A stretch of 64,000 nt of DNA, taken from NCBI RefSeq assembly GCF_027571385.1, contig NZ_CP085636.1, positions 3,162,001-3,226,000 of the forward strand, in the 5' to 3' direction. Made by a program: the position numbers and the translations under genes. The notes under the pieces are model-generated. The model had not been told where the DNA came from. It worked only from the letters and a program-made list of their open reading frames with translations, and did not search any database. This stretch comes from Shewanella sp. MTB7. GTDB lineage: Bacteria; Pseudomonadota; Gammaproteobacteria; Enterobacterales; Shewanellaceae. Positions 34,682 through 43,921 of this stretch are shown piece after piece (the stretch's first letter is position 1; each line of letters opens with the position of its first letter).

Positions 34682-34780
34682 TCGGTTACATCTTGTCAAA
34701 AACTAATGGCCAATATTTTAGTGATTTTACCTCTAAGATACAAACACCAATTTGCAGTTAACCTCGCTAAGTCCAATATA

Positions 34781-34807
34781 AAAGAGCCATGACCGACATG
34801 GCTCTTT
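34781..34807 (-). terminator. Hairpin downstream of the LysE-type exporter
   Basis: AAAGAGCCATG and CATGGCTCTTT pair around ACCGA, a strong 11-bp stem, 39 bp after the stop of the gene at 34846. Confidence 0.7.
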
Positions 34808-34845
34808 ATTTACCTCATTTAAAGCTTAACCAGGCTCTACTTTTT

Positions 34846-35523
34846 TTAAAGCTTAGCTGTCGCTAACTTAAGCCCAAAACCAAGAAAGATACTGCCAACG
34901 GCATAATTTATCCACCTAGCGGTTTTTGCATTAGTGAGAATGGCCTTAAACTGCTCAGCAAGTAGGATAACCACCAGAAACCAAGAGGAGACCACAATAG
35001 CTTGAGTCATTCCCAGCAACATACTGTCGGCAAACACCGTTTGAGGTGAGACAAACTGTGGGAATATAGACAAGTAAAACAGCACTATTTTAGGATTGAG
35101 CATATTCGTCAGAAAACCTTTGATAAAGTTGTTGGCGACTCCTTCTCCCTTATTACAGTTTTCCCATGTGTCCGCTTCAGAGTTCTCACCGACTTGATTA
35201 TCACTGTGCATGGTTAGCATATTTACCATTTTGGTTTTCAAACCCGCACGAATATTGGTAATACCTAACCAAACTAGATAGGCAACGCCTAGCCATTTAA
35301 GCAGAGTAAAAGCAAATACTGATTGGGTAAGTAACAAGTTTAATCCTTGCGCCGAGATAAACGCATGGGCGATAAAACCACTACTCACTCCTGCGATATT
35401 ACTAAAGGCCTGCAACCGACTTTTAGTCAGTGCAGTAAACAGAACGAGTAAGGCATTTGGGCCAGGTATTATGGCAATGAGGAATACGATCCCCACGAAC
35501 AGAATGATTGTATCGATATTCAT
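34846..35523 (-). CDS. LysE/RhtB-family amino-acid exporter
   Basis: The roughly 225-residue hydrophobic protein has about six membrane helices and the family start MNIDTIILFVGIVFLIAIIP followed by GPNALLVL. A polar loop near the middle (TKMVNMLTMHSDNQ) is longer than usual. The ATG at 35523 follows a GGA-type ribosome site and is preferred over a longer frame. Substrate unknown, possibly homoserine, threonine or lysine. Confidence 0.85.
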   Translation of the reverse strand: MNIDTIILFVGIVFLIAIIPGPNALLVLFTALTKSRLQAFSNIAGVSSGFIAHAFISAQGLNLLLTQSVFAFTLLKWLGVAYLVWLGITNIRAGLKTKMVNMLTMHSDNQVGENSEADTWENCNKGEGVANNFIKGFLTNMLNPKIVLFYLSIFPQFVSPQTVFADSMLLGMTQAIVVSSWFLVVILLAEQFKAILTNAKTARWINYAVGSIFLGFGLKLATAKL

Positions 35524-35547
35524 GACAATTCCATTAGAAGACGGCAT

Positions 35548-35994
35548 GCATCTTCAATATTAATTTTGTGCAAGCTCTTGTCACTAAGCAGCTATGCTAT
35601 AGCTGAACCTTAGATATAAGAGGTAACTTGTGATGTGCTAGCTATCTGAATTAACAGCGTGGAGGGCAGCGATTAGCTCTTATACAAGTTGTGCACTTAG
35701 TCATGGAGTATCTTATTAATTAAAGAAAAGGACATGACAAGATTAACTAAGTCTCGATGCCAGAACAAGCTATAAGGCATTTTTACGTCAAGTTGTCCCC
35801 ATTATCAGACAAAAAGATGCTCCCTATTCAATCTTCACTTGCCATAGTTCAGCGATTAAGTATCACTTGGTTATCAAGTGATATATACTTATACTATCAA
35901 ATGATATTGGAGTTGTTTTTCAATGTCATCAGTAAACTGGGCAAAAGAGCACTTATTGTTACTGATAAGGGCACTATTGATGAGGGCTGTAGCG
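35548..35994. other. Intergenic region upstream of the toxin-antitoxin operon
   Basis: About 450 bp contain no gene that I trust. The region carries the likely promoter and operator of the Xre/RES operon (35861-35883), and AT-rich TATACTAT just after it could be a -10 box. Confidence 0.45.
35861..35883. promoter_or_regulatory. Palindromic operator of the Xre/RES operon
   Basis: TATCACTTG and CAAGTGATA form a perfect 9-bp inverted repeat with a 5-bp spacer, 112 bp before the antitoxin ATG. Xre-type antitoxins of this family repress their own promoter through such sites. Confidence 0.6.
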
Positions 35995-36447
35995 ATGACA
36001 ACGATGAACGTGTTTACCCCGACAAAATCGGCAAACAAGGTCATGAGTTTTTGGCAATTGGTTGGCGTACCCGCCCGTGGGGCAAGCTTATATGCAGCCT
36101 TACATAATGGGCTACCTTTCGAGGTTTATGCCAAATTAGCCAAGATCTCTGGACTTGAAAAATCAGAGCTCGCCAATGCTACTGTCATCGCCAGTGCGAC
36201 GTTACAGCGCAGGGCTAAGGCGGGCAAGTTCAATAAAGATGAAAGCGATCGTCTCTATCGATTCGCCGAGGTGTACAAATCGGCACTCGATCTGTTTGAA
36301 GGAAGCAGTAATGATGCATCCAAATGGCTAAAGAACCCAGTACGCGGGCTTGGTGATAAATGCCCTATTGAGATGTTATCTACTTCAGCTGAAACTGAAG
36401 CGGTATTGAATCTCATAGGCCGATTAGAACACGGTGTATTTGCGTGA
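35995..36447 (+). CDS. Antitoxin of an Xre/RES pair (DUF2384, ParS/Xre-like)
   Basis: The roughly 150-residue protein has a helical N-terminal DNA-binding part (LPFEVYAKLAKISGLEKSEL) and the C-terminal DUF2384 toxin-binding domain (RLYRFAEVYKSALDLFEG, then WLKNPVRGLGDKCPIEML). It should neutralise the RES toxin and repress the operon. The ATG at 35995 follows GAGG; the frame is open upstream but without better signals. Its stop overlaps the toxin GTG by 4 bp. Confidence 0.88.
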   Translation: MTTMNVFTPTKSANKVMSFWQLVGVPARGASLYAALHNGLPFEVYAKLAKISGLEKSELANATVIASATLQRRAKAGKFNKDESDRLYRFAEVYKSALDLFEGSSNDASKWLKNPVRGLGDKCPIEMLSTSAETEAVLNLIGRLEHGVFA

Positions 36448-36914
36448 TCACTGGCTATCGAATCGTCAAGAAAAAATGGGCATCTAACGCCTTTGATGGT
36501 GAAGGTGCGCGGCTTTACGGCGGTCGTTGGAACAGCCGTGGTCAATCATGTATCTATCTAGCAGGATCTGAGTCTTTGGCTATCTTGGAAGTGCTAGTTC
36601 ACTTAGATAACGCGCAACAGATCAACCATTACTCCCTGTTTTCAGTCTCCATAAATAAAAAAGATATGATGTTACTGGAAACTCAAGCTCTACCAGAAAA
36701 CTGGCAAGAAGATCCCGCACCATCAGAGACTGCGGATCTAGGAGATGAATGGCTTAGCAGTCAAAGCAGTCTAGCGCTGTGTGTACCTTCGAGTATCGTC
36801 ACTAGAGAGAGTAATTATCTAGTCAACACCAGACACCCTAGCTTTTCACCACTGTTAGATAGCATAGTCGAACTCGAATTCTCCATGGATAGCCGTTTAT
36901 TGGCCCAAAGTTAA
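36444..36914 (+). CDS. RES-domain toxin (NAD+-degrading type)
   Basis: The 156-residue protein carries the RES domain. It has the first conserved Arg in YRIVKKKW, an AFDGEGARLYGGRWNSRG loop, YLAGSESLAILEVLVH with the conserved Ser and Glu, and a C-terminal NTRHPSF. Known RES toxins (MbcT, ParT, Res) degrade or phosphorolyse NAD+ or ADP-ribosylate a target. All three key residue types (Arg, Tyr/Ser, Glu) appear to be present, so it should be active. It starts with GTG inside the antitoxin stop. Confidence 0.88.
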   Translation: MITGYRIVKKKWASNAFDGEGARLYGGRWNSRGQSCIYLAGSESLAILEVLVHLDNAQQINHYSLFSVSINKKDMMLLETQALPENWQEDPAPSETADLGDEWLSSQSSLALCVPSSIVTRESNYLVNTRHPSFSPLLDSIVELEFSMDSRLLAQS

Positions 36915-36975
36915 TCACCAGCTCAATTAATATCAATATTTTTCATTACAAAAAATATCATCGATAAAACCCTCT

Positions 36976-37340
36976 TTATCCTCTGGTAATAGTGAGCTCT
37001 GACACATAACCATGTTCAGTAGCTACAAGCGCTTGCTTTAACATTAAGGTAGCCTCTGTAACCGTCATAAAGCTTGATGTATCAATGGGTTTACCACTCA
37101 CTATCCAAAATGGTGTTGCCATGCCTCCTGGGTAGACACTGATAATCTTCATCGGGCGTTGAATCGATTTCAACTCTAACCTGACCGATTCAACTAAACC
37201 GCGAACTGCCCATTTTGCCGTACAATATGTGGATTCACCGCCTTTGGCCATTAATGCCGCTGTCGACATCACCATAACCACAGTATAAATTTGCAAGAGC
37301 TGCGCCTAAACCACTGCACGCTCCGGTGATAACTATCATA
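36976..37340 (-). pseudogene. Short-chain dehydrogenase/reductase with internal deletion
   Basis: The start at 37340 gives MIVITGACSGLGAALA, the SDR nucleotide-binding motif. After about 20 residues the frame jumps to the region around the catalytic YCTAK (Ser in MSTAAL, Tyr and Lys present) and the C-terminal PGGMATPF. About 100 central residues, including the NNAG region, are missing, and the join is out of frame. This is a deletion pseudogene. Confidence 0.75.
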
Positions 37341-37582
37341 TTGACCTTAAATGAAAAATCATCAAAGGGAGCAGCAAGTTAATTTAATTCCCAATGAGGC
37401 TAGCATTTTCAAATGGCTTGGGTATATATCGAATTTAACCTTTCATCGCCATTGCTGTTTACAAAGTAAGCAGTTAACACCTAAATCATCATAAATTTGT
37501 TAACAATTGAAATAAACTACTGAAATTTAAAATCTTCATGCCTACACTGAAAGTATCAAGAGTCATATATGAGGTTCTTCCT

Positions 37583-40036
37583 ATGCCTACACTCCCGATT
37601 ATTATCCCTCTAAGCAGTGACCAGCTTTACCGTGAATCTACACTCACTAACCTTGGGCCTGAATGTAAATCAACTAAACACTTAACGCCTCTCGATGAGA
37701 TCGTTGGTCAGGAACGAGCCCAACAAGCTGTTGAGTTTGCCATGTCAATGAAAGACAAGGGCTACAACATCTATGCTATTGGCCGAAATGGTCTAGGTAA
37801 GCGCACGATGGTGATGCGCTACCTCAATCGCCACGACCCAAATGTCCACGGAGATACACTTTTTGATTGGTGTTACGTCAGTAATTTTGATGAAGCTCGT
37901 ACACCTAAAGTGCTTAAGGTACCTGCTGGAATGGGCAGTGAATTTAAAAAAGATGTTGAGAAACTCATTGTTCGTTTGGTTAAGGCTCTGCCACTGGCCT
38001 TTGACAATGAGATGTACTATTCACGCGCCGAGAAATTAAAGGGCTTGTTAGCGGGTAAGCAAGAGTCTGCTCTTATTGGCCTGACTAATGAGGCCAAGGA
38101 ATCCAGCATCAGCTTGACCATCACGCCTCAGGGTAGTTATGAGCTTATTGCCATGGATGGGGAAGAAGCTCATACCGAAGAGAGCTTTTCATTACTCTCC
38201 CGTAAAGCCCAAGACAAGCTCGAAATAAGTATCACAGATCTTGAATCTAAGCTTCGCGTTATTGTCAGAAAATTCACCGTCTGGGAAGAGGAATATACCG
38301 ATAAGCAACAGAAGCAAGATGAAGTGGTAGCGAAGGATGTACTATCTCACCTAACTGATAAGTTAAAAGAGAAGTACGGCAACATTCCTGTGATGAAGAA
38401 CTACCTTTGCGACATGCACAAGGATATTTTAGATAACTTAGATCTTTTTCTTGAAGAGAATGAGGAGCAACTGGCGCTCTCTTATGCTTCATTAGATAAA
38501 AAGATGCCCCGTCGTTATCAAGTTAATGTGCTCATTCATCAAGAAGCAGGCAAAATGCCTATTGTGATTGAAGAGACGCCTAATTATCACAGCATCTTTG
38601 GCTACATTGAGAATGCGACATTCAAGGGCACTATATTTTCTGATTTTTCACTGATCCGCCCAGGTAGCTTGCATAGGGCCAATGGTGGCGTGTTAATGAT
38701 TGATGCGGCTAAAGTGCTTGAGCAACCCTATGTATGGGACGGACTTAAACGCGCCCTACGCTCTCGCAAACTCAGTTTAAGCTCTCTGGAGAGGGAGGTT
38801 ACACTATCAGGTACCATTTCTCTCGATCCTGAAGCGATCCCTCTAGATGTGAAGATCATTCTATTTGGTGATTATCAGACCTATCAACTGCTTCAACATT
38901 ACGATCCAGAATTCGGTGAGCTATTTCGTGTCACTGCTGACTTTGAAGATGAGATGCCAAGAACAGATAAATCTGAGGCACAATATGCACAATTTATCTC
39001 GAGCATCGTGCACGACAATAAAATGCTGCATTGCGACAGGAATGCCATAAAGCGGATCATCGAGTTCAGTTCTCGTCAAGCTGACGACCAGAATAAACTC
39101 TCTTTGCACTCTGCCGATATCGCGAATCTGCTGCGAGAGTCTAATTATTGTGCGCGAGCAGCGAATGCCAATATGATCCGCGCCAGCCACGTAGAACTGG
39201 CTCTGCATAATCATGAGTTGCGTGTGTGCCGTCTAAAAGACAATGTCATGCAGAGTTTTATCAATGGCACCACCTTGATCAGCACTCAAGATCATGTGGT
39301 AGGTCAAGTCAACGCGCTCTCGGTCATTAGCACCTCAAATCATCAATTTGGCGCTCCTAATCGCATCACAGCAACGACAGCATTTGGTGAAGGCAAAGTG
39401 TTTGATATAGAACGTAAGGTCGATTTAGGGGGCAGTTTACACTCTAAAGGCGTGATGATTCTATCGGCTTACCTTGCATCAATATTGGGCAAAACTGCTA
39501 AAATCCCACTGACGACCCATATCACCTTTGAACAATCCTATGGCGGTGTTGATGGTGACAGTGCGACGATGGCTGAGTTGTGCGCGATAATGTCAGCGTT
39601 CTCCGAACTGCCAATCAGGCAAGATGTGGCTATTACAGGCTCCATGAATCAGCTCGGTGAAGCTCAGCCTATTGGTGGCGTCAACGAGAAGATCGAAGGT
39701 TTCTTCGACGTATGTACCATCAAGGGACGTACATCGACTCAAGGTGTTATCATTCCTAAATCAAATGTACAGAACCTCATGCTTCGCAGCGACATTGTCG
39801 ACGCGGTAAAGAAAGGTCAGTTCAACATTTGGGCTATCGAACATGTTACCCAAGCCATTGAAATATTAACGGGGTTCAGTGCCGGACTTAACTCTAGTAT
39901 GAATCCGAATATTAATGGCGAAATGAACATCGCTCAGGTAGATCACCCAAGTGATTCAATCTTTGGTATGGCGCAATCTCGTTTAAATCTGTTACGTTTA
40001 GACAAGCCTTCGCAACTTGAAGAGTGTAAGCATTAA
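37583..40036 (+). CDS. LonH/YcbZ-type ATP-dependent protease
   Basis: The roughly 817-residue protein has an N-terminal AAA+ part with Walker A AIGRNGLGKRTM, a long coiled insertion, a second AAA-like part with VLMIDAAKV, and a C-terminal Lon (S16) peptidase domain. The catalytic Ser is in GGVDGDSATMAEL and the Lys in GGVNEKIEGFF. This matches the LonH family rather than classical Lon, which has an N-terminal LAN domain. The ATG at 37583 follows GAGG and is chosen over an ATG 45 bp upstream; both share the words ATGCCTACACT. Confidence 0.88.
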   Translation: MPTLPIIIPLSSDQLYRESTLTNLGPECKSTKHLTPLDEIVGQERAQQAVEFAMSMKDKGYNIYAIGRNGLGKRTMVMRYLNRHDPNVHGDTLFDWCYVSNFDEARTPKVLKVPAGMGSEFKKDVEKLIVRLVKALPLAFDNEMYYSRAEKLKGLLAGKQESALIGLTNEAKESSISLTITPQGSYELIAMDGEEAHTEESFSLLSRKAQDKLEISITDLESKLRVIVRKFTVWEEEYTDKQQKQDEVVAKDVLSHLTDKLKEKYGNIPVMKNYLCDMHKDILDNLDLFLEENEEQLALSYASLDKKMPRRYQVNVLIHQEAGKMPIVIEETPNYHSIFGYIENATFKGTIFSDFSLIRPGSLHRANGGVLMIDAAKVLEQPYVWDGLKRALRSRKLSLSSLEREVTLSGTISLDPEAIPLDVKIILFGDYQTYQLLQHYDPEFGELFRVTADFEDEMPRTDKSEAQYAQFISSIVHDNKMLHCDRNAIKRIIEFSSRQADDQNKLSLHSADIANLLRESNYCARAANANMIRASHVELALHNHELRVCRLKDNVMQSFINGTTLISTQDHVVGQVNALSVISTSNHQFGAPNRITATTAFGEGKVFDIERKVDLGGSLHSKGVMILSAYLASILGKTAKIPLTTHITFEQSYGGVDGDSATMAELCAIMSAFSELPIRQDVAITGSMNQLGEAQPIGGVNEKIEGFFDVCTIKGRTSTQGVIIPKSNVQNLMLRSDIVDAVKKGQFNIWAIEHVTQAIEILTGFSAGLNSSMNPNINGEMNIAQVDHPSDSIFGMAQSRLNLLRLDKPSQLEECKH

Positions 40037-40054
40037 TAGAATTTCTTTGTATCT

Positions 40055-40138
40055 TTGTATCTTTGGTATGAACCTAACCCTCGTTTAAACCTGTTGCGTT
40101 TAGACAAGCCTTCACAACTTGAAGAGTGTAAGCATTGA
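40055..40138 (+). repeat. Diverged partial duplication of the LonH gene 3' end
   Basis: About 75 bases here (TTTGGTATG to GTGTAAGCATTGA) repeat the last part of the gene at 39960-40036 with several mismatches, including a changed stop codon (TGA for TAA). It lies directly after the gene, so it is a tandem duplication or an alternative C-terminus left by recombination. Confidence 0.75.
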
Positions 40139-40147
40139 AACAAAAAA

Positions 40148-40171
40148 GGCCGAAACAGTACTGTTTCGGCC
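40148..40171. terminator. Bidirectional terminator between lonH and ppaC
   Basis: GGCCGAAACAGT and ACTGTTTCGGCC form a 12-bp palindrome, with an A run before and Ts after, between convergent genes. Confidence 0.85.
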
Positions 40172-40204
40172 TTCCTATTAACATTTAAGTTTTAGCGTTT
40201 AAAT

Positions 40205-41125
40205 TTACGCTAGCGCATCTTGCAACTGAGGCACGATCTGCTTTTTACGGCTCAATACACCGTCAAGCCACACTCTGTCATTCTCACATACTACGCCATA
40301 AGCACGTTCAATTAGGTCTGCATCATCGGTGATGACCAATAGCTCCGAACCCTCTTTCATGATATCTGTGAGCAGTAAAATGACACTGTGGTGCCCGCCT
40401 TCGGCTTTTAATGCAATGATATCAGCTGCAAGTTCGGCTTTGATTTCATCAAATACAGACAGGTCGATCACTTCAAGTTGACCTATACCTATTTTATTGC
40501 CATTCATGTTGAAATCTTTAAAGTCACGCATAACAAGATCGCGAGCTGGTGTGCCTTCAACAGCAGACTTAACCTTGAACATGTCCATGCCAAGTTCTTT
40601 AAAGTCTTCGATACCTGCTATATCAGCCAAAGCTTCAACACACTTGATATCGGCAGTGGTACAAGTTGGAGATTTGAAGATCACTGTGTCACTTAAGATC
40701 GCACACATCATAATGCCAGCGATATCTTTAGGGATGGCCACATTGTGAAAGTCATACATCATTTTGATAATGGTATTACTACAGCCAACAGGGCGGATCC
40801 AACACTCAAGTGGCGTCGATGTGGTCAAGTCACCCAATTTATGGTGATCAACAATACCGACTATCGTTGCTTCGGCAATATCATCCGGTGCTTGAGTTAA
40901 CTCAGAGTGATCGACAATAAACACCTCTTCACCGGCATAGCTTGTTTTAAACTCTGGCGCTTCGAAGCCAAATTTTCCTAAAATAAACGCTGTTTCAGGC
41001 GATAGTTCACCTAAACGAGCCGCAGTCGATGCCTCACCGATCTGATTTCTCAGGTAAGCAAGTGCAATTGCACCACAAATTGAATCTGAATCTGGGATCT
41101 TATGGCCCACAACATAAACTGACAT
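40205..41125 (-). CDS. ppaC: Manganese-dependent inorganic pyrophosphatase
   Basis: This family II pyrophosphatase of the DHH superfamily hydrolyses pyrophosphate. Metal-binding motifs are intact: GHKIPDSDSICGA, VDHSE and GIVDHHKLGDL, with the C-terminal DHHA2 domain ending in SRKKQIVPQL. The 306-residue length is typical. It is a single gene between a terminator and the SOS operon. Confidence 0.95.
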   Translation of the reverse strand: MSVYVVGHKIPDSDSICGAIALAYLRNQIGEASTAARLGELSPETAFILGKFGFEAPEFKTSYAGEEVFIVDHSELTQAPDDIAEATIVGIVDHHKLGDLTTSTPLECWIRPVGCSNTIIKMMYDFHNVAIPKDIAGIMMCAILSDTVIFKSPTCTTADIKCVEALADIAGIEDFKELGMDMFKVKSAVEGTPARDLVMRDFKDFNMNGNKIGIGQLEVIDLSVFDEIKAELAADIIALKAEGGHHSVILLLTDIMKEGSELLVITDDADLIERAYGVVCENDRVWLDGVLSRKKQIVPQLQDALA

Positions 41126-41268
41126 TGATAACTCTCCTATTATTCCCCTTATTCTACCAAATTCATTTGATTTGAAAAACGATTAACTAAACTAAGTCAT
41201 CACTTGGGACTCTATTTGACCTAGATAATTGAAAAAGATTGCCAGTATAAAGATTACTGCTACACTAC

Positions 41269-41288
41269 AACTGTATACTTATACAGTA
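41269..41288. promoter_or_regulatory. LexA (SOS) box before umuD
   Basis: The core CTGTATACTTATACAG (41271-41286) is a near-perfect LexA site of the CTGT-N8-ACAG type, 21 bp before the umuD ATG. It predicts DNA-damage induction of umuDC. Confidence 0.88.
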
Positions 41289-41307
41289 ACTGATAGAAAT
41301 ACTACTC

Positions 41308-41721
41308 ATGAAATTGATCTCTATCTCAGCCTGCGCCGGGCTCACCGGCTTCGAAAGTCCTGCAGCGGACTATAAGCAACTCGGTTTAAGTTTAGACGAA
41401 CTGCTAATAGAACATCCAAGTGCAACCTTTATTGCCCAAGCTAGTGGCAGTTCGATGCAAAACGTAGGGATTTTTGATGGTGATATTTTGATTGTGGACA
41501 GGCATATCACTATGATGGATCAAGATGTCATTGTTGCAAATTATAACGGGTGTTTTGTCTGCAAAATTATTGATATCAAAAGAAGACTATTGCTATCAGC
41601 CAATGAAGACCATCAAGCAGTCACCATCCATGAGTACGATCAATTTACCATTGAAGGTGTTGTAGTTAGGTCTGTACGCTGTCACCGCCCAAGTCACTTA
41701 CTAACAAAATGTAGGCGTTAA
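41308..41721 (+). CDS. umuD: UmuD, SOS mutagenesis protein
   Basis: RecA-stimulated self-cleavage converts UmuD to UmuD', which activates DNA polymerase V. The cleavage site is Ala10-Gly11 (ACAG). The catalytic dyad is Ser49 (ASGSSM) and Lys86 (FVCKII), 37 residues apart as in E. coli UmuD. The 137-residue length is normal. A LexA box lies just upstream. Its partner gene umuC, 101 bp downstream, is disrupted. Confidence 0.93.
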   Translation: MKLISISACAGLTGFESPAADYKQLGLSLDELLIEHPSATFIAQASGSSMQNVGIFDGDILIVDRHITMMDQDVIVANYNGCFVCKIIDIKRRLLLSANEDHQAVTIHEYDQFTIEGVVVRSVRCHRPSHLLTKCRR

Positions 41722-41822
41722 ATGATGAGAATTCCCATTAAAAATATTGATGCTACATCACTTCCACCACTGGCTACTCCTTTTTATTTCTCTCTATTTC
41801 TCCGTTAAGCGAATATCTCACT

Positions 41823-43095
41823 ATGTTTGCACTCGTTGATGCTAACGCCTTTTATTGCAGCGCAGAACAAGTATTTCGGCCAGAATGGAGAGGACGTCCC
41901 ATTATTGTGCTCTCCAACAATGATGGCATGATTGTGTCGGCTAACCGTTTGGCCCTCGAATCAGGTATTCCTAAATTTGAACCCTATTTTAAGATAAAGA
42001 CTCAATGTGAACAGTTAGGTATTATCGCCCTTAGTTCCAACTATGAATTATATGCCTCCCTCTCTGCCAGTATGATGGAGGTCATAGGCAGATTTGCTCC
42101 TGAGCAACATATTTACAGTATCGATGAGTCCTTCCTTTCATTTGAGCATTGTTATCCCGCTATTCCCTGTTTAATCAAGCATGGACATAAACTGAGACGT
42201 ACCGTGTGGAAAGAGACTCGCTTGCCCGTCTGCGTAGGAATGGGATCCACACTCACATTAGCTAAGGTTGCCAACCATGCCGCTAAAAAACATCAGGGGT
42301 ATCACGGCGTATGTGTGATCGATAATAGTAACCAAAGAAAAGAGATCTTACTTAAGATGATGCCAGTTGAGGTATGGGGTATTGGACGTCGTCTTGCTAA
42401 GCGACTAGATATTATGGGAATTAAAACAGCTTATGCATTGTCACAGATGAAATCTGCCATTGCTAGAAAAAAGTTTAATATTGAAGTAGAGCGAACAATT
42501 CGAGAGCTCAATGGTGAGAGCTGCAAAGGGTGGGAGCTGCAAAGGGTGGGATCAAGTCCGTGCCGATAAACAGCAGATCTTCTCAACCCGCAGTGTGGGT
42601 AATAGGATCACAGATCTAGACTCGCTACAGCAAGCCTTAAGTAAACACGTGGGGATTGCCACCAGCAAAGCAAGAGCCCAAGGAACGTTATGTTCAGTGC
42701 TGACTATTTTTGCCTCAAACTCCCCTTTCGATGCTCATCCAAGCGGATTTAAACACACTCAACGTTTCGCCTATCCCACCAATAACACGGGAGACATCAC
42801 TCGAGTGGTTAATCGAGTTGCCGCAGAGAAATTTCGTCTAGGAGTGCATTATTACAAGATTGGAATTGGACTCATCGACTTAGTCAATGAGACACAGCGA
42901 CAGCATGATCTATTTGAGCCTCACACAAACCCTGCCTTGATGAAAGTATACGATGCTGTAAATCAAAGATACGGCTCTGACTCCTTATTTATGGCCGCAC
43001 AAGGGATCAGTCCTAAGTGGAGTATGAAGCGTCAATACCTGAGCCCTCAGTACACCACCTGCTGGAATGATCTGCCTAAAATTCAATGCAATTGA
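41823..43095 (+). pseudogene. umuC: UmuC (DNA polymerase V catalytic subunit), frameshifted by 16-bp tandem duplication
   Basis: The first part has the Y-family polymerase motifs (FALVDANAFYCSAEQ, YSIDESFLSF) and the helix-hairpin region. The second part, from 42511 in another frame, has the little-finger domain (KQQIFSTRSVGNRITD, then LDLFEPH-like). Between them a 16-bp unit, GAGCTGCAAAGGGTGG, occurs twice back to back (42518-42533 and 42534-42549). Removing one copy restores a full-length reading frame of about 418 codons. The truncated product would be 248 residues with the palm and fingers but no little finger, and probably inactive. Confidence 0.9.
42518..42549 (+). repeat. 16-bp direct tandem repeat inside umuC
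   Basis: Two exact copies of GAGCTGCAAAGGGTGG. The length is not a multiple of three, so gain or loss of one copy switches the reading frame. Confidence 0.95.
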
Positions 43096-43500
43096 CTAAC
43101 GTTTTCGACTCCCCGGCAATGCCTTGGGCATAGCATTACAGCAATGGGGCTCATGCTCATCATTATCTTTAATGTTCTGGTCGACAAACTTGTAATACCC
43201 CTCTTTTATTTTAGTCCACAGACCATCAGACGTATCTGCGCCATGGGCTTGCAACAGAGTTTCTATCCCCTTTAAATCGCAATGGGTGGCATCATAAGCC
43301 ATATTCAGTGTCGCCGTCAGTTCATCAAAAGAGACACTCTCAATACCTATTAAGGTGTCAATCTTTGTGATAATGGCTTCTTTATTCTCTTCTGTAACAC
43401 CTTGCAACTTTAAATGTCTGTTGACTAAATTAATCTCTTTAACACCGGGCCTATGCTCTAAATCATTCATTTTTATCCTTAATCGTCGGCTATCACTCAT
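43096..43500 (-). CDS. Hypothetical protein with HMA-like fold
   Basis: The 134-residue protein has a beta-alpha-beta-like start (GVKEINLVNRHLKLQGV, then IGIESVSFDELTATLNMAYD) similar in pattern to heavy-metal-associated domains, but without the CxxC metal motif. The C-terminal tail has HEPHCCNAMPKALPG, which could bind metal. It is convergent with umuC and abuts it (1-bp gap). Family not recognised with certainty. Confidence 0.5.
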   Translation of the reverse strand: MSDSRRLRIKMNDLEHRPGVKEINLVNRHLKLQGVTEENKEAIITKIDTLIGIESVSFDELTATLNMAYDATHCDLKGIETLLQAHGADTSDGLWTKIKEGYYKFVDQNIKDNDEHEPHCCNAMPKALPGSRKR

Positions 43501-43921
43501 GTTGTTTAGCTGCTATCAATTCAAATTGAACAGAAGCAAACGCTTGTCTCTACCTTCATAATGCCAGCAATCATTCACATAAAGAACACAAAGCCACACC
43601 CAAATAGGTGCGTATTGACACAGATCAATAACACGAGATATGGGTAAGTGAATCCATGACATTAACATATTCCTTTTAAACCCACTTTCTGCACTCATAA
43701 AATAAAAAATACCTATGTATCAAATAGTCACCTGTTAGTTTTCTGAATCTATTTTATGAAGTAAGCGACATATATTTTTACACAATGAGTGGGTAACATT
43801 CACTCAGATCATTTAACATAACTAAAAGGAAACTCTTTAGCCAAATAAAACTAAGACATTTATTGTACCTAATAAATTTACCATAATTATAAAATCCTAG
43901 ATTCAACAAGAGGAAGTGTGT
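43501..43921. other. Intergenic stretch upstream of the RND operon
   Basis: A 60-codon Trp-rich minus-strand frame (43516-43698) lacks support and is not called as a gene. The rest is AT-rich and probably holds the promoters of the flanking genes. Confidence 0.35.

Noticed and set aside
35757..36107. 116-codon frame overlapping the antitoxin gene start
   Set aside because: It is in another frame of the promoter and antitoxin region and shows no protein features; the DUF2384 frame is clearly the coding one.
43516..43698. 60-codon Trp-rich minus-strand frame
   Set aside because: No ribosome site, no recognisable motif, and it lies in the probable promoter region of the gene at 43500.
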